A stretch of DNA of 64,000 nucleotides from Psettodes erumei (Eukaryota; Chordata; Actinopteri; Pleuronectiformes; Psettodidae), in NCBI GenBank assembly GCA_016785225.1, contig JAFBJZ010000838.1, positions 248,001 through 312,000 on the forward strand, given 5' to 3'. Under the pieces are notes generated by a model that worked only from the letters and a program-made list of their open reading frames with translations, did not search any database and had not been told where the DNA came from. The first letter of the stretch is position 1. Every line of letters begins with the position of its first letter. Both the position numbers and the translations under genes were made by a program. This document shows positions 50,301 through 63,801 of the stretch, piece after piece.

Positions 50301-53300
50301 CTCGTTTGGATCAAGGGATTGAATAATCCATCATTATTTGTCATTTATTATCATTATAAAGTTGGAAACTGCAGCAGCCCTTTTGAAACTGATCTGAAGG
50401 TAGCTTGTAAACAGACGATCTGTCCCTGCTATGCTCCTTGAGCGAAACAGTCCTCCATACTCACACACAGGTCCTTGAATAAAGTCTTTCTAAAATAGTA
50501 CTCCATATATACCTACCCAGTGCATAAGACTAAGTTGAGATAAAATAACAAGCAGCAGTTTAGAGCTAAAAGAAATAAAAACAGATTTCACTGAAGGTCT
50601 AATAGAGTTTCCAAATTTCCTCCATAATTACAGTTATGTAGAATCACTACCTGGACAATAAATCAAAATCTCCAAGTCATTCACATGAGTCAGGTTTCTG
50701 CTTTTCAGTCTAAATTGAACACGACGCCGCTGCTCAGGTCTGTGGGAACAGCAGATAATTGAACATAAAGGGCATCGATAACATGAAAGCTTTTTGGTTT
50801 TTTCCCTGCGCGGTGCCCCGTCAACTCCAGCTTCTGTTCATCAGATATCTGCTCCAGCAGAGCAGAGTTGGAGTCCATTATGCTCGTACTCTGCACTTCA
50901 TACAATTTATAGAACTGTTTCTGTGCGGTTCTGCAGACAGACTTAAAAAACTGTAATGCAGGGTGGCACAGCGTGTTATTCTTATTTATTGAAGGGTTTC
51001 ACAGTTAGACCAGCTGCCCGGTTGTGTTACTGTCAAGGTTCCAAGTAAGAGGTGATACACCCATGTATGAAAGTTGTAAGTTGTTGATATCATTTTTCTG
51101 GCCAGGGTGGTGTGCGTGGGCGGAGATGGGATGTTTAGCGAGATCCTGCACGGGTTGGTCGCCAGGACCCAAACTGACCACGGCGTGGACCAGAACCAGC
51201 CGGATGCTGAGTTGGTGCCTTGTTCTCTACGCATAGGGATCATTCCCGCAGGTGAGCTGTCTCCATTATATCACCTGACGCGTATCCAGGATGTCATATT
51301 ACAGGGATTCAACTTCCTGGTTTCATCAAGAGTTCAACATGTCTGGAGATAAGATAACTCGCTCTATATCTAAGGGATAGATGATAAGATTGATGCCTCT
51401 CTCACATTTTTCCATGACATGTGAGGCTCCAGCCAGCAGCTGGTTAGCTTAGCATAAAGTCTGGAGAAAAGGAGCTACAGATAAAGAGCTTGTGGTTTGT
51501 TTGTTTTAGTGTAATCCATGCGATAAAGTGTAAAAAATGACTGAGCACTGTGTGCTGGGCAGTAACTGAAAATACTGAAATATTTCTCTAAACTCATGAA
51601 GCTAAAGTTCATCTCAGTAACCGCATCACAAAAGTAGAACTGTTGGAGAACTTGAGCAGCTCAATCCGACTTTGTCTCGATGCTCCTATGGCTGGAAACA
51701 CCTCGGTGTGAAATAATCTAAGTCACACAAGATTGAAATCAGACACCACTTTTTCTTTTTTTATGCAGCAGCAGACTGTGTAAAATATAATGTAATGCTT
51801 GGATGACACATTGTAATTTGTAGGACACAACTTTTACTTCTCTTCAAATGGGGAAAAAAAACCTCTTTCACTTTCACAACTTTGACTGTAACTCTCTCCA
51901 CCTACACATGCAGCATAGGCCGCTGCCTGAGTTCAAACCAGGCCAAAAGTCCATAGGGAGATTTTGGAAATCACTTGTGACTCCGTCGTGAAGTGAAACA
52001 AAAAAACAACACTCATTATTGAATAAGTCCTGCAGTCACAAATTGAGTGTGTGCAGTGCCAGCGGGCTACAGTAACTGTACATGTACGTGTCATAGCAAC
52101 TGCTGCCTAACAAGTTTGCCTCGAAACTGGACAAGAGAGAGGTGCTGAAAAAAAAAGCCTTAGGTGGTCACCCCTGCATAAAAACCCCACCGATCAGACC
52201 ATCAGCCCCGCTGATCCTGGATCACTGAGTTACATAAGATAATCTCTATGGCAACAGGGAAAGGGGGTCCCACTGGGGTCCCACAGAGGGTCAATCATTC
52301 CCAGCACCATTAATGGGAACGTGTTGGCCAACATTTTGAAAATCACTGTATCAATCACTTTCCTGAGGACTGTAAATGGTATAAACTTTCCAGCACATAG
52401 GTTGACAGTAATAGAAGGGATAAAAAACAAAATAACTGGGAACACAGTGAGGGATTTACAGGCCAATTACGACCATGATTTGGATGTGGTGACACAACAA
52501 TTGCTTTTCGAGGTTCAATTTTTTGCCTCATAAAAATGTTGGTCTAACCTTTTCATACAGTGGTATGAAGGTAGAGAGGTGAAAAAGGTTTGGCTCTGTC
52601 ACCAAAATAATTGCGATCTAATTGTGAAATTTCTTATTAAAGAGCCCGTAGAGTGAAATAATGGGGACAGAATCTCTAACACTTTTGCTGAGAGGCAACA
52701 ATGGCAGGTATTGAGTCACAAAAGCTGCCACAAACTAGATTCTGTGTAGGTCCGTGCTTGCTCAATCACAAAGAGTGTACCTTTGCCACCTGGGTGTGAT
52801 TTATGATTTCATCAATGAGACAATCAATATCACTGCCAAAGTCAAGGAAATATTTTAGTGCTGTATCAAAGTCCTGTGTGTCAAGGTTCAAATTAAGAGC
52901 CATGAACTCATTTACAGCCTTATCACAGAGCTTTTATGTCATTGATGTTTTCTCATGACACATTCCTGTTTCACAGATTTTAGCCTTATTTTCATCGTGG
53001 CCTGAAAGAGTGTGTCACTTAACCCTGACATGCTGAGAGTGGATTATTCTGATGAAAAAACAAGGAGTGCATCCACTTGCTGCGGTTCAAAAGGGTTCAC
53101 TGACGTCGTTATACGATACTGTCACAAGTGCAGTTATAAATACATTCATGCGCTTAGGATCCGAGCGGCAAAAATATCCTTTTTGGGAGCAGCAGTAAAA
53201 AGCATCTCGACTCCATTGTTGTCCCCGAGATGAAGATGCTCCCGCTGCCAAGATGATCTTACTGGCGAGACAGTTTTGGGGGGAAATGTGGATAAAAACT

Positions 53301-56300
53301 GGAACTTCTCCACTGAGGATACGTCTGGTGACGGTTTCCGCTCTCTCTCCTCTGAATATGCCAACAGGCTACTGTGGTGGAGTAACTTAAGGGGAATAAA
53401 ACATTGAACATCTGAGGGCTGAGCATCATTGAACATCTGTGTGCACCACTTAAACGCATTCAAAGTCAGCGGGCTTTTACCGCGGCAGCCTTGGAAGAGT
53501 CAAAATGGCATATGTCACCGCTTCTACGCTCAGCGACGCAGCGCTGTCAGGAGCTGCCACCAAGCGCTCGGCTGTGATCGTGAAGCTTGGTGGAGAGCAG
53601 GCAAAGGCCAGATAAGTGATATTCATAAAAAGTCAGAGAAAGCAAGAGCGGGAGCTCATCTTCATACTCATCTGCGTCCACCAGCAAACGACAGGCCTGA
53701 TCTCCACTGTCACGCTTCTGTGAGCCGGCTCAAAACATCACTAGTTAGATTTCGCTCTCCTCTCTCCCCTCCTCTCGCTCGCTCGGCCCTTTTTTTATCA
53801 GCAGCAGTGGGTCCATTTCATCACTCAGAGATGATCAAAGTGGGGCAGATAGGTCTGAAATTACGCCATGTGGCGCACAAAAAAGTGCGATAGAGCCGTA
53901 TTACCTCTCAAGTTGAAAGATTTAACGTCAAACTCAACATTTCTCTCTAGGCAGGGGACGCCTCTTATCCTTCATTTGCTGGCTGAAGAGAGCCGATGAT
54001 AGCCCAGGGCCCGGAGCTATCCGATAAGTTGACTTTATGACTGAAACGTCTCCTCGCTTCCACCTAATAAAATCATTCAGCCGAATTCTCCTTACTTGCT
54101 AGCAGCTTTGAAAGCGGCGCAACTCTACGAGGACCCAAACCTTTTATGACTGATTTTCTTTATGAAGTACACGTGTGATTAACATCTCTCTGCAGCTTCA
54201 CCTGCCAGGAGAGTCTGGCAACCTGCCTGGACGCTCCACTCTGATTAGATATGGACACATAAAATTTTCAGGACACACTGCCCATTGTACTTAAGATAAG
54301 AATTATGTAAGTCCACTAATAAAACGTAACCAGACCTCCCAAAAAAATCTGATCAATGTGTTGTATCTCAGTGTCTGTTCAGACTTCACCTGCAACTCCA
54401 CATTGTCTTTTTTGGATTTATAAACTGAGTAACAACACAGACATGAGAAAATATGGAGCATCAGCCTGACTTCCTCTTCACTGCACTGAAGAACCTGAAC
54501 GACAGCTGACCCATCCCTTCAGCAGAGCTGGGATGGGTCGACCGGCCAAACCAGCACCGGTGCATAACAATATGACAAAGCTATGACACAGCTGAACGAT
54601 CCCTTGCAGGAAACACTTGCTTGGGAAACTACGCTCTCTGCAAACAGAGAACTGTCTCCTTAGAAAAGGATTGCAAGGTGAGACAGGACTGAGGGTGAGG
54701 AGGGACATGCAGGATTGTGTGTCCGATCCTCCTCGCTGTCTCTGGGTCAGATTTTGTCCTGATGATACGACCACTGAAGGACGGCAAAAGTAGAAAAATA
54801 AACAGCTACGAAAATGACATATAGTGGCCACAAATAGTGATTTTGTAGTTTTCTATAAGAGTGAAAATCTATTTTGTTTTGGTGTTTGGTCTAAAAAGGC
54901 ATTTTTGATGTGACAGTGTCTTTAACGTGTTGGCTAACCATCGACCTGTGTGCCTCTAATCCAACAGGGTCCACTGATTGCATCTGCTTTGCCACAGTGG
55001 GAACCAACGATCCGGTTACTTCTGCTTTGCACATCGTTGTGGGTGAGTAAAAGTCGCTGAGAGCACTTAGCGCACACGTGTGATGTATCTCCGGGTGGCA
55101 TCCTGTTTCCTTTTATGAGAGGTTTTGTGTCAGAAGCAAACTGAATGATGAACAGCGGCTGCCTTTGGTTTCATGATTGCATGTTGTCCCGACCACGAAG
55201 GAAGTGTCACTTTACAAAGCGTGCGTCTCCACAGGTGATTCCCAGCCCATGGACGTGTGTTCAGTCCACCACCACGACACCTTCCTCAGATACTCGGTCT
55301 CGTTGCTTGGCTACGGTTTCTATGGAGACGTGCTGTCAGACAGCGAGAGGAAGAGATGGCTCGGTCCCGCCAGATACGACCTCTCAGGTACGAGAGGCCG
55401 TCATTTTCTAAACTCGAGTGACTCTTCAGGCTAAGACGACCGACACACTTGAACCTGATTTTGTTTAACCCGTGGTGGTCCGGCCTCAGAGCCGACTGAC
55501 CACACACCTTAACGTTAACGCGGGGCGACCCAGGGCTCCCCTCAGAGCTCGCCGGTCTCGCTCTGGGCCCAGGCTTCGGAGGATTAAAGACATAAATCTC
55601 AGACGCAGCCTCAGGCTTACGTGCAAACTCTTGTGTAGGTCTGCGGCGAGACTCGCAAACACCACCAAGATCCCCCCCCTCAATGGGGCCACACATAAAT
55701 ACCTGCATTCATTGTACTATAAGGTGCTTTAAACAAAGGCATCCAACATACAATGCAGGTTATGAAACCAGGCTAAATTAAACTGGGGCTGGCTGTGCAG
55801 AGGAGAAATAACTCTGAACTGGAAACCTGGGGCCTTGCGTATCAAAGCGTGCACAAAACGAGTGCGCGAGAAGTGCGCTATGAACAAAAGAAGTTTACCA
55901 GTCACACCCTCTACACAATAGTAGAAGTCAGCCCACGCTTAGCACACAACTTGATTTATAAATTAGGTCCCTGGACTGCAACTTGCACAACCAAACATAA
56001 TGTGTTTTAATTACAACTCTACAAAAACTTTGTTGATTTTTTTTTTGTTTTACTCAGTTAAACTCACAACAGCCTCCAGAGGAGGAGAAGAAGAAGAGCG
56101 GTGGTCCAATTAACTATGCAGAAGTGCCAATTTTACTCTTAATTGTCTTGTCAAGTGTAATTAGAGTTCGATGAAATGCATTCTGTGGCCCACGCTGTGT
56201 TTTTTGTTTTGTTCCAGGGGTAAAAACCTTCCTGAGCCACAACTACTACCAAGGCACCATCTCGTTCCTCCCCGCCGAGGACAACGTGGGGGACCCCAGG

Positions 56301-59300
56301 GACAAGCTGCTGTGTCGATCCGGGTAAATAAAGCATCGGTGGGGAAGATGTCTGTTCCTGCAGCTTTTCCGGCACCATTTTTCAAAACGGGCTAACTTAT
56401 CTGATGGCTCCGTAGTAGCCGTGCACCTGCCAGAGCTTAAATGGGTTAGTTTACGTCGTCAGGACGCCCTGTGTGATTTATTGTGGACTGAACGCGTTCA
56501 GTCTTCTCTGAAACGTGCTTGACTAAGTGCTTTGGTTTTTTAAGATGCAGGGCACAGATGTTGGTTGCATTTGTTATGGGGACTGAAAGGGGCCGCGAGC
56601 CATTAATCTGTAAAAAAAAACAAAAACAAAAAAACCACTGTGTTTCCTGACAACTTGCACCATAAAAAGTAATGTGACGAAGATACAGGAGGCCTCGCTA
56701 GCTGCAGACTTCTCTGAGCGTCTCTGACAAAAACCTGTAATATTTAAATAGCCAAACACAGGTACAGTACATGTCATTTTGAGATGGACTGAATTTATTC
56801 CCACCTAATGAATCATTTAAGCTTGCGGTGGTTTGATGGCAGTAAAAACAAGGTTGCGTTGATATTTCAGGTGCCACGTCTGTCAGCACAAGCCCTCATC
56901 AAAGGACAAGCTGCAGGAGACGTCAGAGGAGAAGGAAAAGTCGGATAAAGGTACGAGTTTGGGTTTATTACTTGAAATGTGTCAAATTAATCGCACCAAC
57001 AAGTGTATTTCTCATCTCTCTGCCTCGTTATCGGCTCGTTCGTCTATTTTGAGACCATTTCTAAACTTCTGAGATGTGTAGGAAATGCTGCAGTCGGGGA
57101 GAAAAGACAAAAAAACAATTGGATTTCATTTCCCTAGAAGTCGCAAACACACACTACAAACCACATCAGGGGAGATTTGCATTTTTCTCCCTTGTTCAAT
57201 GTAGATTAAGGACCTGAGGTGGACTCAGTGTAAATAACATCATCTTCTCCTTCTGAAATTTGGCTTCATCTCCATTTTCTTCTGGGGCTATTTTTCTCCA
57301 GCAGCATGGCAAAAGTCTTGATGAGTTTCTTGATGAGTTATTGACGAGAAAATGTAAACTGATTTTTGTGACACCGCGCAACTCCCCTGTTGTGCCCCGC
57401 CAGAGCCTCTTTTTTTTTCTTTCTTTTTTTTTTTCGCCTATCGATTTTCAAATCTCCATAATCCCCCCGCTTTCATCTGCTTGATCAGTTTACGTGTTCC
57501 CTGACGTGGGGCGAGGAGCCCTGATGTCCCCTCAGCCCACCAACGCTGCAGCACAAACCCTGGGAGGCAGATGAAACACTGACTACTGAGCATGTGCACT
57601 GGTGCATGTGTGTGTGTGTGTGTGTGTGTATGTGCTCTTTCTTTCAAGCTAATTAGTGTCATGATGTTAAATTCCAGATTTTCTGTCCCAGCCTGGCTAT
57701 CTGGGACTGCAGCCGCCTATGGACTGTATGTGTATGTGTGTGTGTGTGTGTGTAAATATGAACGCGAGCGTAACCTGTTTGTGTGTAACGTGTGACAGAC
57801 TCCCACTAATCAGGAAGAAATTTGGCTCTGCCAGCTCTGACAGGGGGTTTTGCCACATGCCAGTGCTGCTGTTTGTTTTGCGATTTTTTTTTTCCCCTTC
57901 CTGGCGAGGGAAATCTCAGACAACTGCTAAATCAATGAGGCACGACTCTCTCTCTCTCTCTCTCTCTCTCTGCAAATGAGCCAGCCTCTCCTCCGAAAGC
58001 AAATAATCATTTGGAAACGTTCTCCTAATGCAGAGCGTACAGTCCACAGTCGGACTTGTTGTTTTGTTCCTTTCTTTATTTATTTTAATTTCGCTTTAAT
58101 CACGACTTCCCAATTAGAATTTTGTTGTTTTTATGTAGCCTCAGCGGGCTTGTTATCACTGGTTCGCGTTATCACCCCTGTAAGTTTGTTTTGCGAAATG
58201 AGGGGGAAAGGTAATGAATCGTTTTGCTTTCCCAGATCACATAATTTCCCCTCTGAGATGCTCATAAAACAGTCGGACGCTGATTTGGACGTCTGTGATC
58301 ACCTTTCGCGGCGCTCTCTGGTGACTATCACGCTGACGACAGCCACCGGCGGTCCCGTGGGTGACACCCCTGTGTCTGTGATATGCCATCCCTTGTAAAC
58401 AGTTGCTAATCTCTGGGGAACAGAGCGGTGATTTATGAAGTGCAGCCACCGTGTCTGTCATTTGAGATTCGGAGGCCACGCGTGTATTTAACCACAACAA
58501 GAAAACTTCAGTTTAATCCGGGCTGTCTTCCCTCGACGTGGCTTCTTCTTTAGATACTGTGAACCCGTCCTCGGCGAGGCTTAATTGCACTTTGCCGCGG
58601 AAGACGCTCCGCTTTAGCGCGTTACTTTCAGCATCAGAGTTTCCATCTCGGCACAATCATCAGGGTAAAGGGACGCCTGCCAAGACATCTGGATCTTAAT
58701 GGACCCTCATCAGCATCACTGCTGTTGTGTGACAAGCCTGGAACTTAACCTCAGGGCTCATAAAGCCCCTTCAAAAAGATGCACAGTATAATTTCAAAAC
58801 CAAACTCCTGCTGGAGCACGGCTGATTTGTGTCAGCACTCCTGGAATAACCAGGCTGAAAGGAACCAGGGTTTTTGTAGCTCATCTTTATCTCTTATCTA
58901 ACCTGGTGTAAGAAGCTTCAGGCTGGCTCAGACACGGCAGATTTGCAAATGCCATGAAACTGCTGTTGAACACAGCGATGCAGCAAAATGCAGCACAAGG
59001 TCTGTTCATTTAAAGCCTCATTGTCCGATGGAAGAGCTTCAACGCTGCAGTAAGAGGAGGAGGAGGAGGGTGAAGTCAACTCTTACATCGCTCAGTCGAA
59101 ACTGTGAACCCGAATGAGTCGAGCAGAAGTATGCACAGAACTAATGTGAAGACTTTAACTCTCGGCTCCTGTGTTTCAGCAGGCGGCCGTGATTGGAGCG
59201 TGATCCACGGGAAGTTTATCGCCATCAACGCGGCCAGCATGAGCTGCGCGTGCCCCCGCAGCCCCAAAGGCCTGTCGCCCTCCGCCCACCTCGCCGACGG

Positions 59301-62300
59301 CACCACAGACCTCATACTCGTCAGGAAGTGTTCCCGGCTGGACTTCCTCAGACACCTGCTCAGACACAAAAACAAGGAAGACCAGGTAGGAGGGAGGGAG
59401 CTGGCGTTAGCATGCGTCTTCTGTCTGTGATGAACGTTCACTGTAGTCAATCTGTACAACGCGTCTCAGAGCCAGGAAATGGGTGTGATTTGGAAGCAGC
59501 TGGGATAAAAGAAGCCTGGTCTTCAAAAAAAAGCTAAACTTTTGAGCTGATTTCCCCTCTATCAGTCCCTGTGCTGCAGAATTTAATGCTCAGCATCAAG
59601 AGTTTCTCAATCTGTGCACTGATGAATTGAGAGTGCGTTAAGTCTGTGAATGAGCCCGCTTGCTGTGCTGGTGCCTTCCCGTTTGCTGACTCCGCTCAAT
59701 TCCCCAACTGTGGTTCACTTTAGTCCAAATGCCCGAGCCCTAGTGCCTTCCCACGTATCATAAATAACCACCACCCTGGTCCGGAGAGGCGCCGGTAATC
59801 GCTGTATCAGGGATATGCTGGATGGGAGAACAGGCTGATACCAGACTAATGCCCTCTCAGGATAGCACAAGTATTACCAGGGGAAGTCTGGTGATGAGTA
59901 ATTATTACCTCAGGAAGTTTATCCCATTTAGAAGAATCGTGTAAGTAATTTCAGCAGCTGCCTGGTTTCCCTCTTATAATAAGGTTTCATCAGGTCAGGA
60001 TATTATATATCTGTAGCTTTGAACATTACAGGAGTCAAACACACCAGCTCAGGTAAAAGCCTAAAATAACTTGTTGGAGAGTCCAGAGGCTGCTGCTGCT
60101 GCTGCCACATGCAACACAAAGCGTGGCCCAGAGGCCAGGAAGTGACGACTTGATGAATGAAACTGTTCATGTGTGGGGGTGAGATGATGGTGATGCTGCA
60201 GCAGACAGAGTTTGACCCCATTCTACTAAAATCCAACGCTGGGAATCACCAGCAAGAAAAGTGGAAACTGGACCAGACAGAAATATCTCAACAAGCGTTG
60301 AGCCCTGAAGTTCTCTTCAGCTTACTCCACTGACACTGGGGATCCTTTGACTTTCCCTCTAGTGCCGCCAGTGGGTTAACATTTTTGGATTACCGTGAAA
60401 AAAAAGAAAAAAGATGACATCTCATAAACTGCTGTCACATATCACCCACAGCGCGGTGCTGACAGCCAGGAGTCACAACGCGTCTCCAGCTTCGGGCTGT
60501 CTCGACCGCTCTAACGCGCGGCGCTCGCAGGTAGACAAGTGGCGGTGCGAGCGGGCCGAGCGGGACTTTGCATCAGAGTTCACTTAATATCAGCATCACT
60601 GTCCAGCCGAGCGGAGAGAAACAAGGAGTGAGAAGCCACTAAGCGTATTCATGGCCTTGTCAGAAAGCCTTTTAGGCAGACCATACAGCATGAATGCAAA
60701 GCGGCTGCAGTCATAAAGTGGGTCTGATGTGAAATAAATGGCTGTCACTCCGCTTTCGGGATGAGAGAGGGTGAGAAGGGGAGAGGAGGAAGGGAGAGAG
60801 AGAGAGAGGGAGGGAGGGGGAAAAAAGAGGAGAAGGAAAAAGGAGAAAATAGAGAGAAAGTGGCACCCCGTGAAGTCGAAGAAAATAGTGCCCCGGACAG
60901 AACCTTTGCCGCGACGCTCGGTAAAATGAAAGCGGAGTTTGACAAAATAATTTCTTCTCCTCGCCCCTCTGCACAGTTTTTATGTGCCTCCATTTTACCC
61001 GACCTCCTCTCTCCCTCCTTCCATTTTGTGTTTGCTCTCTCGTTTGGGGTTTTCTTTCCGGATAAATGGCAAATACAAAAGTCAACCCCACGTGTCGTTC
61101 TGCTTTTCATTAGGAAATCAACGGGGGGTCCATAAGAAGCCAGTAGAGGAGAAATTTATTCTTCACCTCACCCACCAGGAGCTAGTAGACATAAAGAGAA
61201 TTACATGCCAACGATTGTTTCACCACGCCGCATAATCACATTTCAAAGAATCATCGCCATGTGTCACATTCAAGTGAAATCACTTGTTTCTGTAAAATAT
61301 TCATTGTCCATCTCTCTCTGCCGCCGTCCCCCAGTTCGACCACTCATTCGTGGACGTCCACCGGGTGAGGACGTTTCGCTTCCAGCCGCAGCGCTGGGAG
61401 CCGGCCTCCCTGGAGGACCTGAGTCAGCCGCCGAAGAAGGTGGGATTCAGCCCCATATGCTCCGGCCAGGCCACCTCCAAGTACAGCACAGCCCACAGCA
61501 GCTGGAACTGCGACGGGGAGATCCTGCCTCACGCTGCCATCCAAGTCAGGTGACCCGTCACTCCAAACGCACAGCGGCAGTTACCCGAGGCGACTCGGCC
61601 CACACTTTTCTACTTCTGTTAGAAACACCGAAGTCACTCAGCTAAAAAGTCAAACTCAGGTGCAGAAAATTAATATGAAACTCAGTGTCCGAGTTAAATC
61701 GGTTCTCCACTGTGCCTGCTGATTTTTGGTTTAATCAACCCTGTGATGAAGATCATGATTTTGAGGCGATGAAGACAGGTGGGATCACTCTCAGCTCAGA
61801 CGACGACGGGCAAATGGCTCAGAATCTGTAATATCGTTGATGCGGCATAATGGAAGAAGTTACATCAGAGTGGCTGGGCGCTCAGTCTCAGTCTTCTCTT
61901 TCTGAACACTTTTCTTTTGGGTATTAAGCTGTAATGTTAGTTTGAATTGCCTGAAAATGCTTCTGAGTATCATGAATTGAAGCCTAAGTGGGGACAGATC
62001 ATGTTCTGTATGCTGAGAGCTCTGTATTCACAGTGCACCGAGGGAAAACTCACACATACAAATTTTAGCCACAGCAGCTTTTGGTTGAGACTGAAATATC
62101 TCAGACTCCTGAATGAACTGCTTTCAAACTGTGTACGCACTTTTGTGTCGCTCAAGGGATTGATTCTGACGCCTTTGGTGAGTCCCTGACTTTCTATGTT
62201 GTGTCAAACTTTTATTTGTCCAGTGCTTTAGTTTATTTCCTGTACCTTAAAATAGCTACAGGCTACAAGCAACTGTGTCACAGTCTGTGGGTCCACAGAA

Positions 62301-63765
62301 GCTACAGTATACATGACACGGCTACACAAAACTAACATGCTGAGCACCATTGCCATCGTGGGAGTGTTAGCCTTTAGCTCAAAGCGGTGCTATGCCAAAG
62401 AACATGTGGAAACAGAAGCTGCAGACTCCTGCTCTTCTTGTACTGCGGCAACACTACAAGGTAACAGCAAGAGATAAAGCATATGATGATCTACAGCAAC
62501 ACATTTTAAAGTGCCAGCGTGTAAAATGGTCGGTATCAAGGAAAAGTAAGTCTTCTTCATGCTCATCAGCCGGTAATGAAGACGTCCTCCTACTTGGCTG
62601 GACAGAAACGAGAGCGTCGGAGCCATTAGCGCTGCCAGTGTCCGACTGTGTCTGATCAGGAGACCATTCACTGTTCCCTGCTGGACCATCCTGGCAACTC
62701 GACGGAATTGGACCTCCCTCATTATTCCGGCCCTGTCCACAGCTCAGCTTTCCCCGCTATCAGATCTCTATACCACCAGCGTGGCGCCGCTTGACGCATC
62801 ATTTATTTCATGCTCCATTGTATTTTGCCAATGATGCATGGCGCTGTAATGTTGCTAATTTAATGGCCCTCCCCATGTTAAAAGGCTACTCCCCTTTAAT
62901 TAAAGAAGAAGTCTGTCCTTTTATTGCCTCTTCCTCTCTACTAATCGTTCTTGGAGTGAGCCGGCCAGAGTGCTGCTCGGATAATTAATGGCAACAGCCC
63001 AGGCGAAACGGAAAGAAAGTAAGAAAAAAAAGGAAAGACGAGAGAGTTTTGCTTCTGAAGTTGCTAATATATTTGGAAGTCAAACTCAAGGTGCCAGAAT
63101 GATAGAACCAAACAAGCCACTTATGTAATTATGACCTAAACATGCTGCTTCCTTGATTTCAGACTTATTTTATGTATCAGACTAAACTTTTGTGGCTTTT
63201 TTTTAAATACACAAATAACGTTCTGGAAATAAATCCATCACACTGGGTGGAAAATTATAAGTGACCGAGCGACTGCATTATATCAACTGCCGGTGAAGCC
63301 TGGAAATAAACGGCAGGTGCTCCAGTAAAAAATACAGGTGTCGTTTAGCGGAGGCAGTAATTGGAGCTGTACAACATACTGTACCATATGAGCCATTTTG
63401 CCTGTTCACTACTTCTTTCTTCTGTCACCCTGCATGCATCAGGATCCCTTACACGTGTCATTAAAGCGCACCGGCCCCATCTGTGTTATAACATCTGTTA
63501 TAGCGGCACTTTAAAAGGTCCTTATTCTTTACACACACCACGAAGACGACTGTCTCACTTTCAAGTTTGCGCGTCAAGGCTGCACATTGCAGGGGTGCCA
63601 TTCCATTGCTTTTACATCTGCCACATGGACAGTAAAGTGTCATTGAAATGAGCATAGTCATTAAGTTGATGGTTTGTTATTCAGGCTAATTGATGCGTGT
63701 GTGTGTGCGCTCTCTCTGCAGTGTCCAGTGGCAGCTGATCAGGCTGTTTGCCCGCGGTATCGAGG

Positions 63766-63801
<36 letters not shown>

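Noticed and set aside
53429..53893. 154-codon plus-strand open frame in cerk intron 6
   Set aside because: No family resemblance, low-quality composition, no splice context, and it lies inside a well-defined intron.
60711..61135. Overlapping long frames on both strands in cerk intron 11
   Set aside because: They are produced by the polypurine/polypyrimidine tract, which lacks stop codons by composition.
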